A stretch of 64,000 nt of DNA from Limnohabitans kasalickyi (lineage in GTDB: Bacteria > Pseudomonadota > Gammaproteobacteria > Burkholderiales > Burkholderiaceae_C): the NCBI GenBank assembly GCA_965234325.1, contig OZ248418.1, positions 145,557-209,556 of the forward strand, read 5' to 3'. Below are positions 51,867-61,161 of the stretch, in pieces. The position numbers were made by a program, and so were the translations under genes. Each line of letters begins with the position of its first letter. Positions within the stretch are counted from its first letter, which is position 1. The notes beneath the pieces are model-generated. The model saw nothing but the letters and a program-made list of their open reading frames with translations, was not told where the DNA came from and ran no database searches.

Positions 51867-52226
51867 TCAGCCAACAACGCGCTGCCAAGCCTCAGGGTTG
51901 ACGCCCACGGTGACCGACGTGCCCTTGACCACCACGGGGCGCTTGATCACGCTGGCGTGTTCCAGCATCAAGGCGCGTGCGCTGGCCGCGTCTGTCACGC
52001 CGGCTTGTAGCGCTGGGTCGATCTTGCGCCACGTGGTGCCTTTTCGGTTGACCAACACATCCCAGCTGACCTGTGACAGCCAGAGATCGACCGCCTCGGC
52101 GGGAACGCCTTGCTTTTTAAAGTCATGAAAGATGTAGTCAACCCCGTTGTCGCTGAGCCAGACGCGTGCTTTTTTGACGCTGTCACAGTTGGGAATGCCG
52201 TAAACGGTGATGGATGGTGTGTTCAT
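51867..52226 (-). CDS. ArsC/Spx-family reductase-like protein (YffB-like)
   Basis: 119 aa thioredoxin-fold protein. N-terminal YGIPNCDSVKKARVWL holds the single catalytic-type Cys, followed by NRKGTTWRKI. YffB-like members are glutathione-dependent thiol enzymes, and Spx-like members bind RNA polymerase. Divergent from folC with 47 bp between starts. Confidence 0.88.
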   Translation of the reverse strand: MNTPSITVYGIPNCDSVKKARVWLSDNGVDYIFHDFKKQGVPAEAVDLWLSQVSWDVLVNRKGTTWRKIDPALQAGVTDAASARALMLEHASVIKRPVVVKGTSVTVGVNPEAWQRVVG

Positions 52227-52273
52227 GGGGCGACATCATGCCGCAAGTCGACCGCTGGGCGACAATCCAGCCC

Positions 52274-53575
52274 ATGAATTCATTAGACAGTTGGCTCGCG
52301 CACTGCGAGCGTTTGCATCCTAAAAATATCGACATGGGCTTGGACCGTGTGCGCTTGGTGGCTGAGCGCCTGAAGTTGCACTTTGACGGCCCCGTCATCA
52401 CGGTGGCGGGCACCAACGGCAAGGGCTCGACCTGCGCGATGTTGGAGGCGTGTTTGCTGCAAGCGGGCTACCGCACGGGGGTCTACACCTCGCCGCATTT
52501 GGTGCATTTCCAAGAGCGCTGCCGCATCCATGGCGAAACCGTGCAGCCCAACGATTTGTTGCCGCACTTCGCGCTCGTTGAGGCGGCACGGGTGCAAGGC
52601 GGTGATGAGGTCTCGCTCACTTACTTTGAATTCACCACCTTGGCCATTTTGAGTTTGATGGCGGCTTCTAAATTAGAAGTGGCGATTTTGGAGGTCGGGT
52701 TGGGTGGTCGTTTGGATGCGGTCAACGTCATCGACGCCGACTGCTCAGTCATCACCAGCATTGACCTCGATCACATGGAGTTTTTGGGCAACGACCGCGA
52801 AACGATTGGCCGCGAGAAGGCGGGCATCATGCGCACGGATCGACCCGTCATCGTGAGCGACCCCGTGCCGCCGCAAAGCGTGCTGGACCATGCTTTGGAA
52901 ATTGGCGCGGACTTGTGGCAATTTGGCAAAGATTTCAACTTCACCGGTGACAAACAGCAGTGGGGTTGGGCAGGGCGGGGCCGCCGCTACAGCGGTTTGG
53001 CTTACCCGGCCTTGCGCGGTGCCAACCAATTGGTTAATGCCAGCGGTGTGTTGGCGGCCTTGGAGGCCTTACGCACGCGCATTCCTGTGACTGCGCAGGC
53101 CATTCGCAACGGGCTGGCCATGGTCGAGCTGCCCGGGCGCTTTCAAATCGTACCCGGCCAACCCGCCTTGGTGCTCGATGTCGCGCACAACCCCCATGCG
53201 GTGGCTGCTTTGACCGCCAATTTGGATGCGATGGGCTTTTACCCCACCACCCACGCCGTGTTTGGAGCCATGGCCGACAAAGACTTGGCGCCCATGTTGG
53301 CACGCTTAGGCCCCTTGGTTGACCGTTGGTATTTCTGCGATTTGCCCACCCCGCGTGCCGCCAGTGCCGAGCATTTAAAGACGCAGTGGCAGGCGACTCA
53401 AACCCGCAAAGACGTGCAGGCCAGCACCCACGCGAACCCCCAAGCCGCGCTGAAAGCGGCAGTCGCGGCGGCAGACCCCACTGATAGAATTGTGGTCTTC
53501 GGATCGTTCTTCACGGTCGGGGGCGTTTTGGCGGAGGGTGTCCCCCGTTTAGATGCCCCACATTTGAGCTCCTGA
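52274..53575 (+). CDS. folC: Folylpolyglutamate / dihydrofolate synthase FolC
   Basis: 433 aa. P-loop VAGTNGKGSTCAMLEAC, LTYFEFTTLAIL, VGLGGRLDAVN and LDVAHNPHAV are conserved ADP-forming ligase motifs. It makes dihydrofolate and adds glutamates to folate. First of folC-SPOR-cvpA-purF-metZ in a tight plus-strand run. Confidence 0.94.
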   Translation: MNSLDSWLAHCERLHPKNIDMGLDRVRLVAERLKLHFDGPVITVAGTNGKGSTCAMLEACLLQAGYRTGVYTSPHLVHFQERCRIHGETVQPNDLLPHFALVEAARVQGGDEVSLTYFEFTTLAILSLMAASKLEVAILEVGLGGRLDAVNVIDADCSVITSIDLDHMEFLGNDRETIGREKAGIMRTDRPVIVSDPVPPQSVLDHALEIGADLWQFGKDFNFTGDKQQWGWAGRGRRYSGLAYPALRGANQLVNASGVLAALEALRTRIPVTAQAIRNGLAMVELPGRFQIVPGQPALVLDVAHNPHAVAALTANLDAMGFYPTTHAVFGAMADKDLAPMLARLGPLVDRWYFCDLPTPRAASAEHLKTQWQATQTRKDVQASTHANPQAALKAAVAAADPTDRIVVFGSFFTVGGVLAEGVPRLDAPHLSS

Positions 53576-53585
53576 GACCCCATTC

Positions 53586-54275
53586 ATGGCCTTTTTCAAG
53601 TTTCGATTGCCCAGTCGCGCCGCTGGCGAGCACCCAGGCAATTTCAGCAATGCACCGACCGAAAGCGTCGAGGTTTTGCGCCGTCGTGCCCGCCATCGTC
53701 TGATGGGTGCTTCGGTTCTGGTGGTGTTGGGCGTGGTGGGTTTTCCGCTGGTGTTTGACACCCAGCCTCGACCCGTGTCGGTGGACATCGCCGTGGATAT
53801 TCCGGACCGTGCCACCAGCAAGCCTTTGGTAACGGCGGCGACGGCCAGCAAACCTTTGCCTGCTGGGGCAGCCTTGGATCCCAAAGAAGAGGTGGTGGTG
53901 CCGACCAAGGTTGCACCTAAGCTTGAGGCCAAGGTAGAAACCAAGCCAGAACCCAAGACCGACGTCAAACCTAAACCAGAAGTCGTAACGACTGACGCGA
54001 AGTCCACAAGCGACAAGTCAACGGCTTCTGACAGCAAAGACAACGCCCCTCGGTTCATCGTGCAGGTGGGTGCTTTTTCCGAAGATGCCAAAGCCCTTGA
54101 GGTACGCAGCAAGCTCGAAAAAGCGGGTTTCAAAACGTACACCCACGTTGCCAACACCAAAGAAGGTCCCCGCACGCGTGTGCGTGTCGGTCCTTTCGCC
54201 AGCCGTGATGAGGCGGACAAAGTGGCTCAAAAAATCAAGCAGCTGCAGATGCAGCCCGCTGTCCTGGCCCTGTGA
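53586..54275 (+). CDS. SPOR-domain membrane protein
   Basis: 229 aa: short cytoplasmic N-terminus, one TM helix (~residues 38-56, MGASVLVVLGVVGFPLVF), a Lys/Pro/Glu-rich linker (~90-150) and a C-terminal SPOR domain (RFIVQVGAFSEDAKALEVRSKL ...). SPOR domains bind denuded peptidoglycan glycans at division sites. Stop overlaps the cvpA start. Confidence 0.9.
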   Translation: MAFFKFRLPSRAAGEHPGNFSNAPTESVEVLRRRARHRLMGASVLVVLGVVGFPLVFDTQPRPVSVDIAVDIPDRATSKPLVTAATASKPLPAGAALDPKEEVVVPTKVAPKLEAKVETKPEPKTDVKPKPEVVTTDAKSTSDKSTASDSKDNAPRFIVQVGAFSEDAKALEVRSKLEKAGFKTYTHVANTKEGPRTRVRVGPFASRDEADKVAQKIKQLQMQPAVLAL

Positions 54276-54769
54276 TGCTGGACCTCACGGCGGTAGATTG
54301 GATTCTGCTGGCCGTCTTGGGCCTTTCTTTTTTGTTGGGTGTTTGGCGCGGCTTGGTGCATGAGGTGTTGTCGCTGGCCGGTTGGGTGGCTGCGTTTTAT
54401 GTGTCGCAAATTTATGCCCCTCAAGCTGCCGAATGGTTGCCGATGGCCGGCAGCAGCCAGATGTTGCGTTATGCCGCTGGTTTCGTGGCGGTGTTTGTGG
54501 CCGTTTTGGTGGCCACGGTTTTGGTGAGTTGGGTGGTTAAAAAAATGGTGTCGGCTGTGGGGCTGGGCCCTTTGGACCGGCTGCTGGGTGGCGCCTTTGG
54601 TTTGCTGCGTGGTTTGGTGATTTTGTTGGCTGTGACGGTCGTGGTTGGCATGACGCCTCTGCGCGACGCACAGGCTTGGCAACAGGCGCAAGGCGCGCCT
54701 TGGTTGCAACAGTTTTTGCATGTGTTGAAGCCGGTGTTACCGGCTGATTTTGGAAAGTACCTCCCCTAA
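54275..54769 (+). CDS. cvpA: CvpA family membrane protein
   Basis: 164 aa with about four TM segments. LDLTAVDWILLAVLGLSFLLGVWRGL and LDRLLGGAFGLLRGL are family features. ATG at 54275 shares one base with the SPOR gene TGA. Its stop TAA overlaps the purF ATG by one base, the common cvpA-purF pair. Confidence 0.9.
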   Translation: MLDLTAVDWILLAVLGLSFLLGVWRGLVHEVLSLAGWVAAFYVSQIYAPQAAEWLPMAGSSQMLRYAAGFVAVFVAVLVATVLVSWVVKKMVSAVGLGPLDRLLGGAFGLLRGLVILLAVTVVVGMTPLRDAQAWQQAQGAPWLQQFLHVLKPVLPADFGKYLP

Positions 54770-56283
54770 TGTGTGGCATCGTCGGCGTTGCAAGCAACGC
54801 ACCTGTGAACCAATTGATTTATGACGCCTTGTTGCTCTTACAGCACCGAGGCCAAGATGCCGCAGGCATCGTCACCCAGTTGGACCGTAAATTCTTCATG
54901 CACAAAGCCAAGGGCATGGTGCGTGATGTGTTCCGCACCCGCAACATGCGCGCCTTGCCCGGCAACAACGGTTTGGGACAAGTGCGTTACCCCACGGCGG
55001 GCAATGCCTTCAGCGAAGAAGAGGCCCAGCCTTTTTACGTCAACGCACCTTACGGCTTGGTGCTGGTGCACAACGGCAATTTGACCAACGCCCACGCGTT
55101 GAAGGCCGAGCTGTTTTCTGAAGACCACCGCCACATCAATACCGAAAGCGACTCTGAGGTGTTGCTCAACGTGTTGGCGCACGAGATTGACAAAACCACA
55201 CGCGGCTTGCCTTTGAAGCCAGCCGATGTGTTTGAAGCTGTGCGCCGTGTGCACCGCCGTATCCAAGGTTCTTACGCCGTGGTGTCCATGATTGCGGGCC
55301 ACGGTTTGCTGGCCTTCCGCGATCCGTTTGGCATTCGCCCTTTGTGCATTGGCCGTGGCGCGGATGGCACCTACATGGTGGCCAGCGAATCGGTGGCGTT
55401 GGATGGCACGGGCCACGTGTTTGAGCGCGACATCGCGCCTGGCGAAGCGGTGTTCATTGACCTCGCAGGCCAAGCCCACTTCATGCAATGTGCCGATGCA
55501 CCGCAGCTCAAGCCTTGTATTTTTGAATACGTGTATTTGGCCCGTCCTGATTCGACGATGGATGGCATTTCGGTTTACCAAGCCCGTTTGAACTTGGGCG
55601 AAACTTTGGCCAAGCGTGTGATTTCCGTCGTGCCACCGACCGACATCGACGTGATCATTCCGATTCCAGAATCGAGCCGCCCCAGCGCCACGCAACTGGC
55701 GCATTTGTTGGGCGTGCCGTACCGCGAAGGCTTCGTCAAAAACCGCTACGTGGGTCGCACCTTCATCATGCCGGGTCAAGGCGTGCGTAAAAAGTCGGTG
55801 CGCCAAAAGCTCAACGTGATCGTGAGTGAATTCAAGGGCCGCAACGTGCTGTTGGTGGACGATTCCATCGTGCGCGGCACCACGAGTAAAGAGATTGTGC
55901 AAATGGCTCGCGACGCGGGTGCCCGCAAGGTGTATTTGGCCAGCGCCGCACCGCCTGTGCGCTTTCCTAACGTGTACGGCATTGACATGCCCACGCCTGA
56001 AGAGTTGGTGGCGCATGACCGCACGGTTGAAGAAATTCGTGAACTCATTGGTTGCGACGCCTTGATTTATCAAGACGTCGATGCCATGAAGCAAGCCGTG
56101 CTGTCAGCCACCGCAGCTGGCGCACCCAAGCTCGATGGCTTTGATGCCTCTTGTTTTGACGGTGTGTATGTGACGGGCGACGTGTCGCTGAGCGACATCG
56201 TTCGTCTGAACGAAAAACGTGTCGGCACAGAAGAGGGCGCTGAAGACAACTCGCGCCTCGCTTTGCCCAACCCTTCGGAGTAA
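54769..56283 (+). CDS. purF: Amidophosphoribosyltransferase
   Basis: 504 aa. Catalytic Cys2 (MCGIVGVAS), glutaminase residues in HRGQDAAGIVTQ and HNGNLTNAHAL, and PRPP loop VLLVDDSIVRGTTSKEI. First committed step of purine synthesis. Confidence 0.97.
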   Translation: MCGIVGVASNAPVNQLIYDALLLLQHRGQDAAGIVTQLDRKFFMHKAKGMVRDVFRTRNMRALPGNNGLGQVRYPTAGNAFSEEEAQPFYVNAPYGLVLVHNGNLTNAHALKAELFSEDHRHINTESDSEVLLNVLAHEIDKTTRGLPLKPADVFEAVRRVHRRIQGSYAVVSMIAGHGLLAFRDPFGIRPLCIGRGADGTYMVASESVALDGTGHVFERDIAPGEAVFIDLAGQAHFMQCADAPQLKPCIFEYVYLARPDSTMDGISVYQARLNLGETLAKRVISVVPPTDIDVIIPIPESSRPSATQLAHLLGVPYREGFVKNRYVGRTFIMPGQGVRKKSVRQKLNVIVSEFKGRNVLLVDDSIVRGTTSKEIVQMARDAGARKVYLASAAPPVRFPNVYGIDMPTPEELVAHDRTVEEIRELIGCDALIYQDVDAMKQAVLSATAAGAPKLDGFDASCFDGVYVTGDVSLSDIVRLNEKRVGTEEGAEDNSRLALPNPSE

Positions 56284-56290
56284 CTTTGGT

Positions 56291-57502
56291 ATGAGCCAAC
56301 ACCCTTTGCCCGCAGATTTGCATCTAGAAACTTTGGCTGTGCGTTTGGCCGCAGACCGCAGCCAGTACGGTGAAAACTCAGAAGCCCTGTACCTCACCAG
56401 TGGCTATGTGCAGCCCTCAGCCGAAGCCTCGGCACGCCGTTTTGCAGGTCAAGAAGATGGCTACACCTACGGCCGCTCAGGCAACCCCACCGTCAGCAGC
56501 TTTGAAATGCGCTTGGCCGCCTTGGAAGGCAGCGAGGCTTGCTTGGCCACGTCGTCCGGCATGTCGTCGATCATGTTGATGCTGTTCAGCTTGCTCAAGG
56601 CGGGCGACCATGTGGTGTATTCGCAGTCCATGTTTGGCTCGACTTTGAAGCTGATTGGCTCCGAATTTGCGCGCTTTGGTGTGGAATCCACCGTGGTGTC
56701 GCAAACCGATTTGGCGGAGTGGCAAGCTGCCATTCGACCCAACACCAAGATCTTGTTTGCCGAAACGCCTACCAACCCTTTGGCCGAGGTGTGCGACATC
56801 GCCGCCTTGGCCGACATCGCGCACAACGCGGGCGCTCTGCTGGCCGTCGATAACTGTTTTGCCACGCCCATTTTGCAGCGCCCCATGGCCATGGGTTCTG
56901 ACATCGTCATGCACTCGGGCACCAAGTATTTGGATGGTCAAGGTCGTGTGATGGCGGGTGCTTTGTGTGCCAGCGAAAAGCTGATCAAAGAAAAGTTTTT
57001 GCCGGTCATGAAGAACACTGGCTTGGTGCTGTCGCCCTTCAATGCCTGGGTGGTGCTCAAAGGCTTGGAGACACTCGACATCCGCATGCGCGCCCAAAGC
57101 TCACATGGCCACGCAATGGCCCAATGGTTGGAGCAGCATCCAGCGGTTTCACGCGTCTATTACCCCGGTTTGGCCAGCCATCCGCAACACGACTTGGCCA
57201 TGAAGCAAATGTCGGGCATGGGCGGCGCGGTGTTGTCGTTTGATGTGAAGGCCGCTGATCCGCAGCAAGCGCGCACCCGCGCCTTCCATGTGCTCGACAG
57301 CCTGCGTACGCTCTCGCTGTGTACCAACTTGGGCGACACCAAAACCTTGCTCACACACCCCGCCAGCACCTCGCACGGCAAGCTGTCGGAAGACCAACGC
57401 CAAGCCGCAGGCATTGGCCAAGGCATGATTCGCTTCGCCGCTGGCCTGGAGCACTTAGACGACATGAAGGCCGACCTCTTGCGCGGCCTCGACACCCTTT
57501 GA
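56291..57502 (+). CDS. metZ: O-succinylhomoserine sulfhydrylase
   Basis: 403 aa PLP enzyme. YTYGRSGNPTVSSFEMRLA, ETPTNPLAEVCD and the PLP Lys in HSGTKYLDGQGRV (~residue 210) mark the Cys/Met metabolism family; the N-terminal LETLAVRL ... and length fit MetZ. It makes homocysteine from O-succinylhomoserine and sulfide. Start ATG at 56291, eight bases after purF. Confidence 0.93.
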   Translation: MSQHPLPADLHLETLAVRLAADRSQYGENSEALYLTSGYVQPSAEASARRFAGQEDGYTYGRSGNPTVSSFEMRLAALEGSEACLATSSGMSSIMLMLFSLLKAGDHVVYSQSMFGSTLKLIGSEFARFGVESTVVSQTDLAEWQAAIRPNTKILFAETPTNPLAEVCDIAALADIAHNAGALLAVDNCFATPILQRPMAMGSDIVMHSGTKYLDGQGRVMAGALCASEKLIKEKFLPVMKNTGLVLSPFNAWVVLKGLETLDIRMRAQSSHGHAMAQWLEQHPAVSRVYYPGLASHPQHDLAMKQMSGMGGAVLSFDVKAADPQQARTRAFHVLDSLRTLSLCTNLGDTKTLLTHPASTSHGKLSEDQRQAAGIGQGMIRFAAGLEHLDDMKADLLRGLDTL

Positions 57503-57515
57503 TTCTTATATCTGC

Positions 57516-58901
57516 ATGACCAAAATCCGCACCCGTTTCGCGCCTTCGCCCACTGGCTTTATCCACCTCGGCAACATTCGCTCAGCCTTGTACCCATGGG
57601 CGTTTGCCCGTGCGACCGGCGGCGACTTCATTCTGCGCATTGAAGACACCGACCTTGAGCGCTCCAACCAAGCCTCGGTGGACGTCATCATCGAAGGTAT
57701 GAAGTGGCTGGGTCTGGACCACGACGAAGGTCCGTTCTACCAAATGCAGCGCATGGACCGCTACAAGGCCGTGTTGGAAGATTTGAAGGCTGGCGGCCAT
57801 GTGTACCCCTGCTACATGAGCATCGAGGAGCTCGACGCCCTGCGCGAACAGCAAATGGCCAATAAAGAAAAGCCGCGCTACAACGGCACATGGCGCCCAG
57901 AGCCAGGCAAGACCTTGCCCGCTATTCCTGATGGCGTGAAGCCCGTTCTGCGTTTTAAAAACCCACAAGGCGGCTCGGTCGTGTGGGAAGACAAAGTCAA
58001 AGGCCGCATCGAGATCAGCAACGACGAGTTGGACGACTTGGTCATTGCGCGCCCCGACGGCACGCCCACCTACAACTTCTGCGTGGTGGTGGACGACATC
58101 GACATGGCCATCACCCACGTCATCCGTGGTGATGACCATGTGAACAACACGCCTCGCCAAATCAACATTTTCAAAGCGCTGGGCAAAGATACCCCGGTGT
58201 ACGCCCACTTGCCCACCGTGCTGAATGAGCAAGGCGAGAAGATGAGCAAGCGCAGCGGCGCCAAGGCCGTCACGCAGTACCGCGACGAAGGCTACTTGCC
58301 CGACGCGATGGTCAACTATTTGGCGCGTTTGGGCTGGAGCCACGGCGATGACGAAATTTTCAGCCGCGCTCAGTTCTTAGAGTGGTTCAACCTCGACCAC
58401 CTCGGCCGCAGCGCCGCGCAATTTGACGAAGCCAAGCTCAAGTGGGTGAACGCGCAGCACATGAAGGCCATGGCTGACGCTGCATTGGCGCCGCTTGTGC
58501 AAGCCGAGTTGGCCAAGCGCGGCGTCGTCACGGACGAGCGTTTGGCGGCTATTTGCGGCCTGTTCAAAGACCGCTGTGACACCACGGTGGTTTTGGCAGA
58601 TTGGGCCGCTGCGTTCTACGGCGATGTGACGCCCAAAACAGAAGACATCGCGCAGCATGTGACGGCTGCTGTTGAACCCGCTCTGAAAATGTTGGCCGAG
58701 AAGCTGACGTCATGTGCCTGGACCAAAGAGGCGGTGAGTGCAGCGATCAAAGAAGTGCTGGCTGCGACGGGCCTGAAAATGCCCCAGCTCGCCATGCCCG
58801 TGCGTGTGTTGGTGATGGGCACCCCACAAACGCCTACGCTTGATGCGGTCCTCGCCCTGTGCGAGAGAGAAAAAGTTTTGGCCCGCTTGACCAAACGATA
58901 A
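57516..58901 (+). CDS. gltX: Glutamyl-tRNA synthetase
   Basis: 461 aa. HIGH-like motif in PSPTGFIHLGNIRSALY and KMSKRSGA near residue 242. Its TAA lies inside the promoter of the tRNA array (which includes tRNA-Glu) and the array follows. Confidence 0.97.
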   Translation: MTKIRTRFAPSPTGFIHLGNIRSALYPWAFARATGGDFILRIEDTDLERSNQASVDVIIEGMKWLGLDHDEGPFYQMQRMDRYKAVLEDLKAGGHVYPCYMSIEELDALREQQMANKEKPRYNGTWRPEPGKTLPAIPDGVKPVLRFKNPQGGSVVWEDKVKGRIEISNDELDDLVIARPDGTPTYNFCVVVDDIDMAITHVIRGDDHVNNTPRQINIFKALGKDTPVYAHLPTVLNEQGEKMSKRSGAKAVTQYRDEGYLPDAMVNYLARLGWSHGDDEIFSRAQFLEWFNLDHLGRSAAQFDEAKLKWVNAQHMKAMADAALAPLVQAELAKRGVVTDERLAAICGLFKDRCDTTVVLADWAAAFYGDVTPKTEDIAQHVTAAVEPALKMLAEKLTSCAWTKEAVSAAIKEVLAATGLKMPQLAMPVRVLVMGTPQTPTLDAVLALCEREKVLARLTKR

Positions 58902-58916
58902 AATCTCCGCTATACT
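58887..58916 (+). promoter_or_regulatory. Sigma-70-type promoter of the tRNA array
   Basis: TTGACC (58887-58892), 18-bp spacer, TATACT (58911-58916), 19 bp before tRNA-Ala. The -35 lies within the gltX 3' end. Confidence 0.75.
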
Positions 58917-58935
58917 AACGTTCTCGACAGACATC

Positions 58936-59011
<76 letters not shown>

Positions 59012-59045
59012 GATCGATGTCGAGTTGGTTAAGTCCACAGGTTAT

Positions 59046-59121
59046 GACCCTATCGTCTAGAGGCCTAGGACATCACCCTTTCACGGTGAGTACCGGGGTT
59101 CGAATCCCCGTAGGGTCGCCA
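59046..59121 (+). tRNA. tRNA-Glu (TTC)
   Basis: 76 nt with CCA. Acceptor GACCCTA/TAGGGTC; anticodon arm TCACC-CTTTCAC-GGTGA gives TTC. Confidence 0.97.
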
Positions 59122-59178
59122 AGTTTTGTAGCACTTGGTTCGGTTGCGAAAGCAGCAGAGCAAAAGTTACAGCTACCA

Positions 59179-59255
59179 GGAGTGGTAGTTCAGTTGGTTA
59201 GAATACCGGCCTGTCACGCCGGGGGTCGCGGGTTCGAGTCCCGTCCACTCCGCCA
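59179..59255 (+). tRNA. tRNA-Asp (GTC)
   Basis: 77 nt with CCA. Acceptor GGAGTGG/CCACTCC; anticodon arm CCGGC-CTGTCAC-GCCGG gives GTC. Last gene before the AT-rich island. Confidence 0.97.
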
Positions 59256-59269
59256 AAAAGCTAGTAAAG

Positions 59270-59291
59270 ATGCGCCTTCGGGCGCATTTTT
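59270..59291 (+). terminator. Terminator of the tRNA array
   Basis: ATGCGCC-TTCG-GGCGCAT followed by T residues (59287-59291): a UUCG hairpin 15 bp past tRNA-Asp. Confidence 0.85.
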
Positions 59292-59345
59292 CATTTCACA
59301 CCCATCATTCAACCCATCATTTTTAAAATGCTTGGATTGAAGAAG

Positions 59346-59675
59346 TTACGAGTGTTTGATCCGAACTTTGGCACTGAGAACTTCTATGCCTCGATCGTTT
59401 GTCAGGTGCCCTGGCTTTAAAAACCCCGAGCTCTTTCCACCATTAAGCTGATGGACCACACCAACCAGAAGCCTTGCCCAATCGCGATCAATTTTTGCCT
59501 GTTTAGTCGCGTAGCCATGAGATGAGGGTCTGCCAGTGCTTGCGCCGCCATGAAAGCGGCAGCGGCCGCCTGCACCTAGCCCTGGGTTCTTGCATGGCTC
59601 ACCTGTTTGTCTTGCAATAGCGGAACATCTTGGCAGTGCAGCCAAAGCTACTCTGGCTTTATCTATGGGGTGCAT
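59346..59675 (-). CDS. HGGxSTG-motif protein (mobile-element associated)
   Basis: 109 aa, basic. C-rich N-terminal half (CSAIARQTGEPCKNP ... GRCRFHGG) followed by the HGGASTG motif, a pattern seen in small phage/plasmid proteins and terminase-small-like factors. No experimental role is known. An upstream GTG would add nine residues; I use the ATG at 59675. It is the first gene of the low-GC island after tRNA-Asp. Confidence 0.65.
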   Translation of the reverse strand: MHPIDKARVALAALPRCSAIARQTGEPCKNPGLGAGGRCRFHGGASTGRPSSHGYATKQAKIDRDWARLLVGVVHQLNGGKSSGFLKPGHLTNDRGIEVLSAKVRIKHS

Positions 59676-59971
59676 TGGTCTTGGTCCATGGGGTAACAAC
59701 ACAATGAATTATTCACTCATCACTGCACAAGGTAAAGATGAAGGAAAGTATGACAACACAGACAGTCGGTGTGATGCAAGACACTTCGTGTCATTGACTG
59801 ATGGTTGATGACCCCATAGAATTAAAACTGTGCAGTGAAAACTGCTGGCGCCGGATTTATCCAGACCACTTGCCTGGGCGCCTTACAAATACTTGGCTAA
59901 AGCGTCAGGCTGCACCCCCTCCCGCATGCAGCAGACGTTCTTAAACGTCTGCGGGATTGGAGATAGCCAAA
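59676..59971. other. 296-bp region without a recognisable gene; contains a 9-bp hairpin
   Basis: Nothing protein-coding is convincing. A perfect stem GCAGACGTT-CTTA-AACGTCTGC (59931-59952) lies 19 bp before the small ORF at 59972; it has no T tract. This DNA probably holds divergent promoters for the HGGxSTG gene and the small-gene operon. Confidence 0.5.
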
Positions 59972-60124
59972 ATGAAAAATCAATTTAAAGTCCCGTTGAC
60001 TCCGACTAGTTCTATAGCTTGCCGGCTATGTGACTACTTCGGACCGTGCGTCATAAAGATGGATTTACAGACCCATCTAAAGAGCGTGTGCAACACTCCA
60101 AAACAAGAGGAGTTGACATGCTGA
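59972..60124 (+). CDS. Small Cys-containing hypothetical protein (50 aa)
   Basis: ATG at 59972, with GGAG nine bases upstream. 50 residues with a CxxC and a further Cys (CRLCDYFGPC) that could bind a metal. Its TGA overlaps the next gene start by seven bases, suggesting translational coupling. Too short to assign; supported by operon structure. Confidence 0.45.
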   Translation: MKNQFKVPLTPTSSIACRLCDYFGPCVIKMDLQTHLKSVCNTPKQEELTC

Positions 60125-60546
60125 TAGTTGAAATGGCACTCGTCAAAGGTGGTTGTTACTTGGATATGCAGGTGAAAACTTGGCGCTATCTCCTTGAAGT
60201 TGCCAAGACATTTGGTTGGCAACCAAAGGGAGCACAGCCAAACCAAGCAGCAGCTGAACGTGACCCGAAATATCTGAGTTACTTTGAATGTAGTTATGAC
60301 GTTAAGGAGTACAGCAAAAACTTTAGCGCTGAAGATGCTCTCGCGCTGTCAAACGCGTTGATGGCTGCACGCGTAGCGGTAAAACGCGATGACTTTAACC
60401 TTGTCGAGAACAGAGGGCAGGTATGGTTAAGCGATGGCATGGACCAACAGGCTTTTGATCAGATCAATGCGGGCTTGGATGTCGCCATTTTGCTATTGGC
60501 AGAGTTCTCTGCCAAGGGTGAATTTTCATATTCTTGGGATGATTGA
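60118..60546 (+). CDS. Hypothetical protein (142 aa)
   Basis: The ATG at 60118 has GAGGAG six bases upstream and overlaps the 50-aa ORF. Opens MLIVEMALVKGG and ends in an acidic tail SYSWDD; no signal peptide or TM. Lower GC than the housekeeping genes. I do not recognise a family. Next gene starts one base after its stop. Confidence 0.65.
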   Translation: MLIVEMALVKGGCYLDMQVKTWRYLLEVAKTFGWQPKGAQPNQAAAERDPKYLSYFECSYDVKEYSKNFSAEDALALSNALMAARVAVKRDDFNLVENRGQVWLSDGMDQQAFDQINAGLDVAILLLAEFSAKGEFSYSWDD

Positions 60547-60547
60547 A

Positions 60548-60748
60548 ATGGCAGGTCATATGAATTTGCCAATCTTGATGCCTTCCAAGGACATTGGTAA
60601 AGCTATAGTTTTTCACGAAGACGTATGTCTGTTACCGTTAAGTTCACGAGACCCAGAAACAGTTTGGTGGGACGTCCAGCTAAAAATTGACCAATACTTA
60701 ATTGACAGCGGTCAAGTTAGTCCTGAGATTGCAAATGGAGTCGAGTAA
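60548..60748 (+). CDS. Hypothetical protein (66 aa)
   Basis: ATG at 60548, one base after the preceding TGA. 66 residues, with WWDVQLKIDQYL as the most distinctive segment. No known family. Part of the tight four-gene run. Confidence 0.5.
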   Translation: MAGHMNLPILMPSKDIGKAIVFHEDVCLLPLSSRDPETVWWDVQLKIDQYLIDSGQVSPEIANGVE

Positions 60749-60925
60749 ATGCCCGAGCAAAGCAAAAAAAATGACCATAAACCAGTCGCAGATTCTCAAG
60801 ACGAATATCTAAATCGACAGTGCGGCACAGCGGCTCTTCGCCAAGGAATGGCAGCAATGACAGAAGTAGATCGAGAGGCGGTACTAGATATCCTAGAAAA
60901 AGGCGGACTGCTAAGAGCTATTTGA
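60749..60925 (+). CDS. Small hypothetical protein (58 aa)
   Basis: ATG at 60749 immediately after the TAA of the previous gene. Charged, Gln/Asp-rich N-terminus and helical C-terminal half (EVDREAVLDILEKGG). It overlaps the convergent XRE regulator by eight bases. No family recognised. Confidence 0.5.
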   Translation: MPEQSKKNDHKPVADSQDEYLNRQCGTAALRQGMAAMTEVDREAVLDILEKGGLLRAI

Positions 60926-61142
60926 GCCTGTCCACAAGTGCTATTGGGTCTAAGTCAATTGCTTTACAAAGGTCAAGTACTTCAATGAATGAGAGTTTTC
61001 GTTCTCCGCTTTCTACTTTTGCCACGTATGACTGAGGAACACCAAGGTGTGTAGCAACGTCAATTTGTCGTAGCTCGGCATCTTCGCGTGCTTGACGAAG
61101 TAATTGAAGAAGTAATTTTTTCCTGTCTCTGACCAAAACCAT
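60918..61142 (-). CDS. XRE-family HTH regulator
   Basis: 74 aa, a stand-alone lambda-repressor-type HTH: RQIDVATHLGVPQSYVAKVESGERKLSFIEVLDLC. Common as the master or antitoxin-like repressor of small islands and phages. It is divergent from the lipoprotein gene, with repeated TTC(T/A)GGA(A)TATC elements upstream. Confidence 0.85.
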   Translation of the reverse strand: MVLVRDRKKLLLQLLRQAREDAELRQIDVATHLGVPQSYVAKVESGERKLSFIEVLDLCKAIDLDPIALVDRLK

Positions 61143-61161
61143 TTGGTTATGGTCAATCCTA

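Noticed and set aside
54838..56094. 418-codon minus-strand frame
   Set aside because: Antisense to purF, which has all catalytic motifs; high GC makes long antisense frames common.
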